A stretch of 64,000 nucleotides of DNA, taken from assembly GCA_038326205.1 (NCBI GenBank), contig JBBQJV010000011.1:7016-71015 (forward strand), given 5' to 3'. Source of the stretch: UBA7672 sp038326205 (GTDB lineage: Bacteria; Pseudomonadota; Alphaproteobacteria; Caulobacterales; Hyphomonadaceae). Below the pieces are notes generated by a model. The model searched no databases, was not told where the DNA came from, and worked only from the letters and a program-made list of their open reading frames with translations. The first letter of the stretch is position 1, and each line of letters starts with the position of its first letter. A program made the translations under genes and the position numbers. Of this stretch, positions 17,337-25,669 are shown piece after piece.

Positions 17337-18605
17337 ATGCTTGCTCGCGCGATTTCAAAATGGGAACAGGTGCGCGACAGCCTGTGGGGCCTGCCGCTAG
17401 CGATCGCGCTTGTTTGCGCGGGGATTGCAGTCGGGCTTCTCGGCCTCGAACTGCCTTGGGTATCTGATATAGGCTGGCTCTATTCGGGCGGGTCCGGTCA
17501 GGCGCCGCAGTTTGCCTCCAGCCTCGTCGGCGCGATGATTACGCTCACGGCGCTCGCCTTTTCCATCACCATGGTCGTCCTGACGCTGGCGGCGCAGCAG
17601 CTGGGGCCACGGCTGATCGAGACGTTCATGCGCGATCGCGGCACGCAGATGGCGCTGGGCCTGTTCATAGGCACCGTCGTCTATCTCCTGCTGGTGCTTC
17701 GCGCGCTGGACGGAACCGAGGCGAGCAAGTCTCCCGCCCTGGCGATCACAGTGGGGACCGGGCTGGTCCTTTGCAGCGTGATCGCGCTGCTCTTCTTCGT
17801 CCACTCGCTCGCGCGTTCGATTGTTGCGGACGCGGTTGTCGCGCGCGTGGGTGCGGCGCTGGATCTGGCCATCTGCGAAGTCTTTCCGAAGGAGACGGTG
17901 AAAGGGAATGATCGCGTTCCGCCAACGCGGGGCATGCCTGTTCAGTCGTCCGAGCGAGGATATGTCCAGCGTATCGACCACAAATCTCTCGTTCGCCTGG
18001 CGAGGCAGAACAATGCGGTGATCGAGCTCGCCTATGATGTCGGCTCTCACGTCATCAATGGCGAGATCGATGCGTGGGCTAGCTGTACCAATGATATTTC
18101 CGACGCCATCAGCGGCGACATTGTAATCGGTACACAGCGCACGTCGGGTCACGATCCCGAATGGTCCGAGCGTCAGCTGGTCGAGATCGCGCTTCGAGCG
18201 CTCTCGTCCGGCGTCAACGACGTCTTCACGGCATTGGCCGTGATCGACCGGCTCTCGCTTTCGCTGGCCCTGCTGGTGACGCGGGGCGATGCAACGCGCG
18301 TCTGGCTGGATGAAGACGGCGCCGCACGTGTTTACGGTCCCGCGCCGAGTTTCGCTCTGATGCTGGGCGCGGCCTTTGACCAGATCCGCGAGGCGGGGGC
18401 GGGACAGGGCGCCGTTCTGCGGCGGCTGGCCGACAATCTCTGCAAGCTTGCTCATTCGTGCGCTGGCCGCCATGCCGCTGCCCTTGAACAGCAGTACGCC
18501 CTGCTTGAGACCGCCGCATCCCGGTTGCAGGACGCCGCCGAGCGGCCCGCGATAGCCGCAGCGATCCGGCGGGGACGCAATAGCTTGCGCCAGTCGCAGA
18601 TTTAG
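17337..18605 (+). CDS. DUF2254 membrane protein
   Basis: A 422-residue protein of the DUF2254 family. Four hydrophobic segments fill the first about 160 residues (for example LPLAIALVCAGIAVGLLG and MALGLFIGTVVYLLLVL). A soluble C-terminal half carries the conserved ALSSGVNDVFTA block. The family is widespread and uncharacterised. Its end overlaps the convergent HxlR gene by four bases. Confidence 0.9.
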   Translation: MLARAISKWEQVRDSLWGLPLAIALVCAGIAVGLLGLELPWVSDIGWLYSGGSGQAPQFASSLVGAMITLTALAFSITMVVLTLAAQQLGPRLIETFMRDRGTQMALGLFIGTVVYLLLVLRALDGTEASKSPALAITVGTGLVLCSVIALLFFVHSLARSIVADAVVARVGAALDLAICEVFPKETVKGNDRVPPTRGMPVQSSERGYVQRIDHKSLVRLARQNNAVIELAYDVGSHVINGEIDAWASCTNDISDAISGDIVIGTQRTSGHDPEWSERQLVEIALRALSSGVNDVFTALAVIDRLSLSLALLVTRGDATRVWLDEDGAARVYGPAPSFALMLGAAFDQIREAGAGQGAVLRRLADNLCKLAHSCAGRHAAALEQQYALLETAASRLQDAAERPAIAAAIRRGRNSLRQSQI

Positions 18606-18964
18606 GCCGCCGGCTTGCGGACCGGCATATGCTTCTTGCCCCAGTCCTTCAGCCCGACCAGCGCCGGGGCGAAGTCGCGACCCTTTTCGCTAAGCCGATA
18701 TTCGTATCGCAGCGGCTTTCGCGAATAAGGGTTCCTTTCCAGAACTCCTTGTTCAACCAGCCGCTTCAACCGATCAGACAGCACATGGCGCGTCACGCCA
18801 AGGCTCTTCTGGAATTCCTCGAACCTTGATTTTCCTAGGAAACAATCCCGCACGATCAGCAAAGTCCAGCGGTCGCCAATTACTGAAAGGCTCCGCGCGA
18901 CAGGGCACCAGTCGGTCGCCAGCTCGTCCCACTTGCTCGCCTTGCTGTCAGATGTTCGTCTCAT
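18602..18964 (-). CDS. HxlR-family transcriptional regulator
   Basis: A 120-residue winged-helix regulator with WCPVARSLSVIGDRWTLLIVRDCF and a recognition region SLGVTRHVLSDRLKRLVEQGVL. Cys20 is at the position used for thiol sensing in HxlR/YodB regulators. The ATG at 18962-18964 begins MRRTSDSKAS; longer readings add an unrelated 47 residues. It is divergent from an SDR gene with a 70-base gap, the usual setting of an HxlR regulator and its target. Confidence 0.9.
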   Translation of the reverse strand: MRRTSDSKASKWDELATDWCPVARSLSVIGDRWTLLIVRDCFLGKSRFEEFQKSLGVTRHVLSDRLKRLVEQGVLERNPYSRKPLRYEYRLSEKGRDFAPALVGLKDWGKKHMPVRKPAA

Positions 18965-19003
18965 TTGAGAACCCTGCACCGATTGCGCGTGTCTGAAAAG
19001 GGT

Positions 19004-19022
19004 GTACGTTCCTTTTTTGTAC
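19004..19022. promoter_or_regulatory. Candidate HxlR operator between the regulator and the SDR gene
   Basis: Two GTAC tetramers (19004-19007 and 19019-19022) are 15 bases apart, separated by a T-rich spacer, directly before the SDR ribosome binding site. Spaced GTAC half-sites are known for several HxlR-type regulators. The assignment rests on position and spacing only. Confidence 0.45.
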
Positions 19023-19034
19023 GGAGTATTGCCG

Positions 19035-19778
19035 ATGCCAGAATCCCAATCAGCGAAACGATCAGCGCTCATTGTGGGCGCAGGCGAGGCGACCGGAGGC
19101 GCCATTGCCCGCCGTTTCGCCCGTGAAGGCTACGCCACGGTCGTCACCCGCCGAGAACTCGCTTCGCTCGACGGCCTGCTGGCCCAGATCCACACCGATG
19201 GCGGCGAAGCGCACGGCTACGGCGCAGATGCGCGCGACGAGGATCAGATGGTCCAGCTGTTCGAAACCATCGAGCGCGACATCGCCCCGCTGGAAGTCGT
19301 CATTTTCAACATCGGCGCGAACGTGAACTTCCCGATCCGCGAGACCACCGCACGCGTCTACCGGAAAGTCTGGGAGATGGCGGCCTTCGCCGGCTTTCTC
19401 ACGGGACGTGAAGCGGCAAAAGCCATGGTCCCCCGCGCCAAGGGCACGGTCATCTTCACCGGCGCCACCGCGTCCATGCGCGGCGGTTCGGGTTATTCGG
19501 CTTTCTCAGGCGCCAAGTTCGCACTTCGCTCGCTGGCGCAATCGATGGCGCGCGAGTTGGGGCCTGAAGGCATCCACGTCGCCCACACCATCATCGATGG
19601 CGCAATCGACACCGAATGGATCGCGAAGAATTTCCCAGCCCGCTACGCGCTCAAGGAGCAGGGCGGCCTCCTCAATCCCGAACATATCGCCGACGCCTAC
19701 TGGATGCTCCACGCCCAGCCGCGCGATGCGTGGACCCACGAAATCGACCTGCGTCCATGGATGGAGAAGATGGCGTGA
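19035..19778 (+). CDS. Short-chain dehydrogenase/reductase with an unusual active-site spacing
   Basis: A 247-residue SDR protein. The dinucleotide-binding motif is VGAGEATGGAIARRF near 14-28, a variant of TGxxxGxG. Classical SDRs have Tyr-x3-Lys; here that Tyr position is Phe157 (FSGAK161). A Tyr stands at 154, giving Tyr-x6-Lys as in enoyl-ACP reductases of the FabI type. The ATG at 19035 follows a GGAG site. It is likely under control of the divergent HxlR protein and is translationally coupled to the next gene (GTGA). The substrate is unknown. Confidence 0.87.
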   Translation: MPESQSAKRSALIVGAGEATGGAIARRFAREGYATVVTRRELASLDGLLAQIHTDGGEAHGYGADARDEDQMVQLFETIERDIAPLEVVIFNIGANVNFPIRETTARVYRKVWEMAAFAGFLTGREAAKAMVPRAKGTVIFTGATASMRGGSGYSAFSGAKFALRSLAQSMARELGPEGIHVAHTIIDGAIDTEWIAKNFPARYALKEQGGLLNPEHIADAYWMLHAQPRDAWTHEIDLRPWMEKMA

Positions 19779-20128
19779 CGGATGCGCAAGTCGCCTCCCA
19801 TCTGCTCGGCCTCGAAACCTCGCTGATGCAGCTCGTCGTACGCCGTTCCGCAGAACAGCTGAAGGCGCTGATCAGTGACGACTTCCGCGAATTCGGCGCC
19901 AGCGGCAGAACTTACGATCGCGCCTCGTTGATCGCGCTGCTTGCCGTGGAGCCCGATGGCCCCGCCGCCGCGATCACCGACTTCACTGCAAAGCTCCTCG
20001 CGCCACACATCGCGCTCGTCACCTATCGCACACAGCTTGGAACAACCGCCCGCCTGCGCTGCTCTATCTGGCGCTGCGAGGGCGAAGCATGGCGACTGCA
20101 ATTCCATCAGGCGACGCCGACAACCTGA
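19775..20128 (+). CDS. DUF4440 / NTF2-like small protein
   Basis: A 117-residue protein with an NTF2-like fold signature: LETSLMQLVVRRSAEQLKALISDDFREFGASGRTYDR, then ALVTYRT and WRLQFHQATP. Such domains often act as small binding or isomerase-like proteins. The start is a GTG overlapping the SDR stop (GTGA); longer in-frame readings would run deep into the SDR gene. Coupling suggests a shared pathway with the SDR. Confidence 0.84.
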   Translation: MTDAQVASHLLGLETSLMQLVVRRSAEQLKALISDDFREFGASGRTYDRASLIALLAVEPDGPAAAITDFTAKLLAPHIALVTYRTQLGTTARLRCSIWRCEGEAWRLQFHQATPTT

Positions 20129-20183
20129 TTTTTCAGACGCCTGATCTTTTTGGCAAACTGACCTTTCTGGACGGAGAGCGACA

Positions 20184-20783
20184 ATGAGCAAGACAGTCGA
20201 GTTCTTCTACGACTTCACCAGCCCCACGGCCTATTTGGCCTGGGCGCGTCTGCCGGCGATCCTCAAGCGGACCGGCGCGAGCGTAAAATACCGCCCGATG
20301 TTTCTCGGCGGCGTGATGCAGACGACGGGCAATCGCCCGCCCGGTACGCTGCCACAGAAAGGCGCTTGGATGGCGGCTGACCTTGGCCGCTGGGCGAAGA
20401 AATTCGATACGCCCTACAAGCCGAACCCGCATTTCCCGATGATGACGTTGATGGTGCAACGCGCAGCGCAGGAGTGGATCAATCGTCCGGACTTCGACAA
20501 ATACCTCGCCGCCATCTTCAACGCTGCCTGGCGCGACCAGAAGAATATCGCAGACAAGGCCGTGCTCACCGAGGTGCTCACCACCGCTGGCTTCTCACCC
20601 GACGACTTCTTCGTGGCAACAGAGAACCCCACCAACAAGGAAAAGCTGAAAGCCACCACCGACGAAGCCGTCGCCCGCGGCGTCTTCGGCGCGCCAACTT
20701 TCTTCGTGCAGACTTCTGACGGCGAGGAGATGCACTTCGGTCAGGACCGTCTCGATTTCGTGGAAGAGGCGCTGGCGCGCTAA
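20184..20783 (+). CDS. 2-hydroxychromene-2-carboxylate isomerase-like protein (DsbA/kappa-GST fold)
   Basis: A 199-residue thioredoxin-fold protein. It starts VEFFYDFTSPTAYLAWARLP, typical of HCCA isomerases and kappa-class glutathione transferases, with a Ser/Pro in place of a CxxC pair. The C-terminal part has GVFGAPTFFV, the cis-Pro region. HCCA isomerases work in naphthalene breakdown, but most chromosomal relatives have unknown substrates. A GGAGAG site precedes the ATG. Its stop overlaps the convergent adenosine kinase gene by four bases. Confidence 0.87.
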   Translation: MSKTVEFFYDFTSPTAYLAWARLPAILKRTGASVKYRPMFLGGVMQTTGNRPPGTLPQKGAWMAADLGRWAKKFDTPYKPNPHFPMMTLMVQRAAQEWINRPDFDKYLAAIFNAAWRDQKNIADKAVLTEVLTTAGFSPDDFFVATENPTNKEKLKATTDEAVARGVFGAPTFFVQTSDGEEMHFGQDRLDFVEEALAR

Positions 20784-21775
20784 ACCTTCAACCCCGCCTT
20801 CATCGCCAGCTCGCGCAGGCTCACTGCCGGTCTCGGCCCGATGTGAGAGATCACTTCGCTGGCGCAGAGATTGCCCAGCATGGCTGCCTCCTGCAGCGAT
20901 AGCCCGTGCGTGATGCCGTAGAGCACGCCCGCTGCGTACTGATCGCCCGCGCCCGTCGCGTCCATCACATGCGCAGGCGTCACCGGCGCCGTCCACGTGT
21001 CTGCCCCAGACACGATCACCGAACCCTTGGACGAGCGCGTGATTGCCGCGATCTGACTGTCGGTGCGAATCTGCTTCACCGCCGTTTCGAAATCGTCGGT
21101 CTCATAGATCGCCAGCAACTCCGCTTCGTTCGCGAACACCAGGTCGCAGTGCGTGCGGATTAGATGGACAAAGCTCTCGCGATGCCGGTCGACGCAAAAC
21201 ACGTCCGACATGGTGATAGCGACTTTGCGCCCAGCCGCCTTCGCAACTTCCGACGCGTGAATGAACGCTGTCTTCGCCGCCGGCTTGTCGAACAGATAGC
21301 CCTCCAGATAGAGCCACTCGCCCGCCGCCACGGCTGTCGCGTCAACATCTCTGGCCGCGAATTCGGTCGAGGCGCCAAGGAACGTGTTCATCGAGCGTTC
21401 GCCATCCGGCGTCACCGCGATCATCGAGCGTGCAGTGGAAAGGCCGCCCTTCAGCGGCGAGCCGAAGAAGTCGGCGCCGATTTTTCCCATGTCGGCGACA
21501 TACGCGCCGCCGATCGCATCATCCGCCACCTTGCCGAGAAAAGCGGCCTTGCCGCCAAGGCTCATCAGCCCGGCCACGGTGTTCCCGGCAGATCCGCCCG
21601 ATGTCTCGACGCGGCTCGCGGGCAGGGCGTCGTACAGATAATCGCACCGTTCTGGCGTGATCAGGTTGGTCCGTGCTTTGGGGATGTCGTGCTTCACCAG
21701 GAAGTCGTCATCGACCTGCGCGATCACATCCATGATCGCATTGCCCAGGGCGACAACATCGTACTTCACCGGCAT
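20780..21775 (-). CDS. Adenosine kinase-like PfkB sugar kinase
   Basis: A 331-residue ribokinase-family enzyme. The N-terminal block is YDVVALGNAIMDVIAQ. The substrate-binding GGSAGNTVAGLMSLG and the PfkB signature DATGAGDQYAAGVLYG with its catalytic Asp are intact. Alphaproteobacterial members of this type are annotated as adenosine kinases (adenosine to AMP), though related sugars cannot be excluded. The ATG at 21775 is chosen over one 12 codons upstream because it begins just before the conserved strand. Confidence 0.9.
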   Translation of the reverse strand: MPVKYDVVALGNAIMDVIAQVDDDFLVKHDIPKARTNLITPERCDYLYDALPASRVETSGGSAGNTVAGLMSLGGKAAFLGKVADDAIGGAYVADMGKIGADFFGSPLKGGLSTARSMIAVTPDGERSMNTFLGASTEFAARDVDATAVAAGEWLYLEGYLFDKPAAKTAFIHASEVAKAAGRKVAITMSDVFCVDRHRESFVHLIRTHCDLVFANEAELLAIYETDDFETAVKQIRTDSQIAAITRSSKGSVIVSGADTWTAPVTPAHVMDATGAGDQYAAGVLYGITHGLSLQEAAMLGNLCASEVISHIGPRPAVSLRELAMKAGLKV

Positions 21776-21877
21776 GAGGAACCTTCCGCAGTCTGCGGCA
21801 AAATCCATCATGGAAAGCCGGGCAAGGCGGACTTAAAGACCGGGGTCAGGCCCCGCGCAAGTGAGACAACTGGAAAC

Positions 21878-22771
21878 ATGCCCGCAACCCGCGAAATCGC
21901 CTTGCTGACGGCCGCCAACCTCATGTCGGGCGCGCCCGACCGCCGCCTCGACGCCCATCTGTTCGACGTCCAGTTCAGGATATTGAGCGATGGCCTTGCG
22001 CCACACGGCTTTGCCCTGACGCCGGTCCGCTGGATCGACCCGGCGCTGGACTGGAAACGATTTGCCGCCGTGCTGGTCAATTGCGCATGGGACTATCAGG
22101 ACAATCACGATGGCTTCCTGTCCACGCTCGACCATATCGCGGCCATGGGCATTCCTGTCTTCAATGATCCCGCCACCATCCGCTGGAACATCCGCAAGAC
22201 CTACCTGCGCGACCTCGAGGCGAAGGGCGTCCCGATCATTTCGACGCTTTGGCTTGAAGCGCCGACCGGCGCGGATATCTCCACCGCGATGGAAGCCTTT
22301 GGCGCCGACGACGTGATCCTCAAGCGACAGGTCGGCGGCGGCGCCCGCGCGCAGGTGCGCTACACAAGCGGCAATCTTCCAGCTCCCGGCCCTATTCTCG
22401 ATCGTCCGGGCATGATCCAGCCCTTCATTCCCGCCATCGCCAGCGAAGGCGAATTCTCCTTCCTCTTCATCGACGGTGAGTTCAGTCACGTAGTTCTCAA
22501 ACGCCCCAAGGCCGGGGACTACCGCATCCAGGCAGCTTACGGTGGCGCCTCGCAATCCATCACGCCGACACCCGAAGACCGCGCCACCGCTCAACGCGTC
22601 TTCGATGTTCTCGACATCAAGCCTCTTTATGCCCGCGTCGACATGGTGCGCGGCTTAGAAGGCAATCTCCTCCTGATGGAACTCGAAGTCCTTGAGCCCT
22701 ACCTCTTCCCGGGCGATGGCCCGCAGATCGGACCGATGTTCGGCGCCGCCCTCGCGCGCAAGCTCGGTTAG
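21878..22771 (+). CDS. ATP-grasp domain protein (RimK/glutathione-synthetase-like)
   Basis: A 297-residue protein with an ATP-grasp core. DDVILKRQVGGGARAQVRY holds the ATP-binding Lys. EGEFSFLFIDGEFSHVVLKRP and YARVDMVRGLEGNLLLMELEVLEP hold the metal-binding acids. The family joins a carboxylate to an amine or thiol using ATP. The partner substrate is unknown. The ATG at 21878 follows a weak AACTGGAA site, and the upstream open frame is antisense to the kinase gene. Confidence 0.85.
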   Translation: MPATREIALLTAANLMSGAPDRRLDAHLFDVQFRILSDGLAPHGFALTPVRWIDPALDWKRFAAVLVNCAWDYQDNHDGFLSTLDHIAAMGIPVFNDPATIRWNIRKTYLRDLEAKGVPIISTLWLEAPTGADISTAMEAFGADDVILKRQVGGGARAQVRYTSGNLPAPGPILDRPGMIQPFIPAIASEGEFSFLFIDGEFSHVVLKRPKAGDYRIQAAYGGASQSITPTPEDRATAQRVFDVLDIKPLYARVDMVRGLEGNLLLMELEVLEPYLFPGDGPQIGPMFGAALARKLG

Positions 22772-23519
22772 GCGTGTAATTTCGGCGGAAAGCCAGATAT
22801 CTTCCCTCGCAGTTTCAAATGCTTGCCGCAAAAAACTAGAGGGCGGATCCACTGCAAAAATAAATACCTGCAAGTCGCCGCCCGCCTACCACTCCAGCGG
22901 CCGCAAAATGCGCTCCATCACACCAGCACGAACTCGCACATAGGGAGTGGTTGCCCCGCCTCCCATCCAGCTCTTGCTGGTAGCGGCGCTGTGCGCGTTC
23001 GTGAGCCTCGTGCAAGGCGTCGCCTCAACTCTCCAGATGATCTTCAGGCGCGGCGCCCTTGATTGGCGCACGGACGCAGCGCACGAAGTTCTGCCCCGAG
23101 AGACGAGCGACATTTCACATGCGCGAACCACCGTTTTCTTTCCGCCATCAGTGCGAAGCACTGGGGGGTAGATCGTCGCGTCTTGGCGACGAGACAAGGG
23201 GGCAGTCATTGTCCCCCCTTCAATGTTTCCGTCATTCCGGGCGAAGGCGCACCGCGCCGTAGACCCGGAACCCAGCGGCGGCGCGCACGAGAATCAGCAC
23301 GCCCGAACTCTGGCTTTCGGCTCACGCGCTGCGCGCGTCCGGAATGACACAGCGGAGGTGTTCATCGATGTGCGCAAAACCAGCCTGACCTAACTCTGGC
23401 CCAGCTCTACCTCGCAAACCCCGGCCCCCAGCCGCAGGGATCGCCCCTTCACATCTGCATCCCACCCCTTCCGTGTCAGCCCACGCGCGCTTACCTTCAG
23501 CGCTCGGGAGACACCGCAC
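22772..23519. other. 748-base stretch without a convincing gene
   Basis: Both strands hold only short frames with no recognisable domain and uneven codon use. The minus-strand frame 22886-23209 is the longest and looks degenerate rather than functional. The part 23231-23348 is a palindromic element listed separately. The rest may be gene debris; I see nothing else in it. Confidence 0.6.
23231..23348. repeat. REP-like palindromic intergenic element
   Basis: GTCATTCCGG at 23231-23240 pairs with CCGGAATGAC at 23339-23348. Between them lies a GC-rich core containing GACCCGGAACCCAGCGG. This structure is typical of dispersed palindromic elements found in many copies in alphaproteobacterial genomes. 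Only one copy is seen in this window, so the repeat class is inferred. Confidence 0.68.
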
Positions 23520-23939
23520 ATGCAGTTCGTCTGCGATGCACTGAAAGGGCGCGCCTGGTTCCGTCTTGAATCCGAAGCCGAGGCGGCGGCGGAATCCCGC
23601 CTGATGCGCCACGCCGTCGAGAAACACTACCAGACCGGCCAGCAGCGGGCGCGCCGCTCCTATGTTCCGGGGCCGGGTCTTGAACGCGACATCGGTCTCA
23701 AAGGCCATATCGCCCGCACCATGCCGGTGTTCCTCACCCTGCGCGCCAACGATGGGTCCGGCCTTGCTACGGCCATGCTGCCTCCCGGCGGAAAATCGAC
23801 TCCGGATTTCCCGACCATCATCGTCGGCCCCGAAAACGCCGACCCCTATCGCGACCACGCCGACGCCATCGCCGCGCTCGGTCGCCATTTCGGCGTCGAC
23901 CTTCCGCGCGCCCAGTGCTTTCCGTACGCCAACCGGTAG
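23520..23939 (+). CDS. Conserved-looking hypothetical protein, 139 residues
   Basis: An unrecognised protein with good coding character and no signal peptide or membrane helix. It starts MQFVCDALKGRAWFRLESEAEA, has a basic middle (QTGQQRARRSYVPG) and a Pro/Gly-rich second half (AMLPPGGKSTPDF). It ends three bases before the convergent nth stop. CGGGAG ahead of the ATG is a plausible ribosome binding site. Function unknown. Confidence 0.7.
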   Translation: MQFVCDALKGRAWFRLESEAEAAAESRLMRHAVEKHYQTGQQRARRSYVPGPGLERDIGLKGHIARTMPVFLTLRANDGSGLATAMLPPGGKSTPDFPTIIVGPENADPYRDHADAIAALGRHFGVDLPRAQCFPYANR

Positions 23940-23942
23940 CGC

Positions 23943-24617
23943 CTACTCGCCCGTCTTCGCCTGATACTCGCAAAGATCGCGGACCACGCATTCCGGACAC
24001 CCCGGCTTCCGTGCGAGGCACGTGTAGCGTCCGTGCAAAATCAGCCAGTGATGCGCGCCTTTCCTGTATGCCTCCGGCACGACCTGCAGCAGCTTGGCCT
24101 CAACCTTTTCCGGCGTCGTCTCGGGCGCCAGCCCTGTCCGGTTCGACACACGAAACACATGCGTGTCGACCGCAATCGTCGCCTCGCCATAAGCCTCGTT
24201 CAGCACGACGCTCGCTGTCTTGTGCCCCACGCCGGGCAGGGCCACGAGTTCCTGCCGCGTCCGAGGCGTCACGCCGCCATGCTGCTCAAGAATGATGCGC
24301 GAAAGCGCGACAACATTCCTGGCCTTGCCCCGCCACAGCCCGATGGTGCGGATGTGCTCGGCGACACCTTCCTCGCCAAGCGCGACCATTTTCGCCGGTG
24401 TGTTCGCAGCCTTGAATAGCCCCTTGGTCGCCTTGTTCACCGACACATCCGTCGCCTGGGCCGACAGGGCGACAGCAACCACCAGAGTGAAAGGGTCTTT
24501 GTAGTCCAGTTCGGTCTTCGGGTCGGGCCGCGACTTGGCCAGCCGCCGGAACATCTCGGCTGCCTTGTCCGATGAGAAGCCCTTCGCGGATTTTGCTTTT
24601 TTCTTCGCCTTCGCCAT
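23943..24617 (-). CDS. nth: Endonuclease III
   Basis: Nth (224 residues from the chosen start) is the DNA glycosylase/AP lyase that removes oxidised pyrimidines. The helix-hairpin-helix LVALPGVGHKTASVV carries the catalytic Lys, and VDTHVFRVSNRTGL carries the catalytic Asp. Four Cys of the iron-sulfur cluster are in CLARKPGCPECVVRDLC. The ATG at 24617 gives a Lys-rich N-terminus; another ATG ten codons upstream is also possible. Confidence 0.95.
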   Translation of the reverse strand: MAKAKKKAKSAKGFSSDKAAEMFRRLAKSRPDPKTELDYKDPFTLVVAVALSAQATDVSVNKATKGLFKAANTPAKMVALGEEGVAEHIRTIGLWRGKARNVVALSRIILEQHGGVTPRTRQELVALPGVGHKTASVVLNEAYGEATIAVDTHVFRVSNRTGLAPETTPEKVEAKLLQVVPEAYRKGAHHWLILHGRYTCLARKPGCPECVVRDLCEYQAKTGE

Positions 24618-24711
24618 GCCGATAGCTAGCCTCTCCCGATAGCTCAAACAATGATCGGCTTCGCTGATCGCGCCTCTTGCTCCCTCCGCCGCGCGCGCTC
24701 ATCTTGTCCCG

Positions 24712-25197
24712 ATGTCGACCGTCTACCTTGATGCAGTGCTCGAACCGCCGCGCTCGCTCAGCCCGCGCGGCTTCAACCGCGTGATGTTGTTCTTCGGCGT
24801 CATGAGCCTCATCCCCGCCGTGGTCTTCTATGCCATGGGCGCCTGGCCGATCGTCGGATTCATGGGCCTGGACGTTCTGGCGGTGTGGGCCGTGTTCCAG
24901 CTCAACTTCCGTTCGCAGACCGCGCGCACCTATATCCGCGTCACAGCCGAGGCCGTCGATGTCCGAAAAGTCGATGGATGGGGCAGGGAGCGCCTCGCCC
25001 GCATGCCGGCTCATTTTGCCAGGGTCGAATTCGACCGCGCTGCCAGCGGTCCCAACGCGCTCCGCCTTGCAAACTCCGCTAGAGCCTACCCGCTCGGCGA
25101 ACACCTCACCCCCCGCGAACGCGAGAGCTTCGCCCGCCGCCTCACCCAGGCGATCAGCGACGCGCGCCGCGAACGTCATCAGCAGGATCACGCATGA
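24712..25197 (+). CDS. DUF2244 membrane protein
   Basis: A 161-residue protein with two close membrane helices near 23-60 (VMLFFGVMSLIPAVVFYAM and PIVGFMGLDVLAVWAVF). A cytoplasmic C-terminal part contains YIRVTAEAVDVRKVDGWGRE. This fits the DUF2244 family, whose role is not known. It is translationally coupled to the glyoxalase gene (ATGA) and divergent from nth. Confidence 0.88.
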   Translation: MSTVYLDAVLEPPRSLSPRGFNRVMLFFGVMSLIPAVVFYAMGAWPIVGFMGLDVLAVWAVFQLNFRSQTARTYIRVTAEAVDVRKVDGWGRERLARMPAHFARVEFDRAASGPNALRLANSARAYPLGEHLTPRERESFARRLTQAISDARRERHQQDHA

Positions 25198-25661
25198 GCA
25201 TCGAATTCCTCCACGCCATGGTGCGCGTCGGCGATCTTCCGGCAGCTGTGAAATTCTTCTGCGAAGGCCTCGGTCTCGCCGAGGTCCGCCGCAACGATTA
25301 TCCGCAGGGCAAGTATACGCTCGTCTTCCTCGCCTCGCCCGACGACATCAAACGCGCCAGCTATGACGGGAAGGAGCGCCTTCCGCCCGGCGTGCCCATG
25401 GTCGAGCTCACCCACAACTGGGACGAAGGCGACTATGCCGGCGGCCGCAATTTCGGACACCTCGCTTATCGCGTCGATGACATCTACGCCGCCTGCGAGC
25501 GCTTCCAGAAACTCGGCGTCATCATCAACCGCCCGCCCCGCGACGGCCGTATGGCTTTCGTAAGATCGCCCGACGGTATCTCGATCGAGCTGCTGCAAAA
25601 GGGCGATGCACTCGCGTCTGCCGAACCATGGGCAAGCGCGCCGAACATCGGTAGCTGGTAG
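25194..25661 (+). CDS. gloA: Lactoylglutathione lyase-like protein (glyoxalase I, VOC family)
   Basis: A 155-residue vicinal-oxygen-chelate protein. By comparison with GloA, the metal ligands are His7 (FLHAMVRV), Glu71 (MVELTHNW), His89 (FGHLAY) and Glu132 (SIELLQ), all present. This predicts conversion of the methylglyoxal-glutathione adduct to lactoylglutathione. Its start overlaps the DUF2244 gene by four bases. It is convergent with the amidase gene. Length is slightly above that of E. coli GloA. Confidence 0.88.
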   Translation: MSIEFLHAMVRVGDLPAAVKFFCEGLGLAEVRRNDYPQGKYTLVFLASPDDIKRASYDGKERLPPGVPMVELTHNWDEGDYAGGRNFGHLAYRVDDIYAACERFQKLGVIINRPPRDGRMAFVRSPDGISIELLQKGDALASAEPWASAPNIGSW

Positions 25662-25669
25662 ACTTCAGC

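Noticed and set aside
21164..21877. An upstream extension of the ATP-grasp gene by 238 codons
   Set aside because: The extension is antisense to the adenosine kinase gene; the ATG at 21878 starts a normal-looking protein.
22947..23171. A plus-strand frame with a signal-peptide-like start
   Set aside because: GTG start without a ribosome binding site and no recognisable mature part; likely chance.
22886..23209. A 107-codon minus-strand frame in the gene-poor gap
   Set aside because: No domain, no clear ribosome binding site and irregular codon use; I could not support it as a gene.
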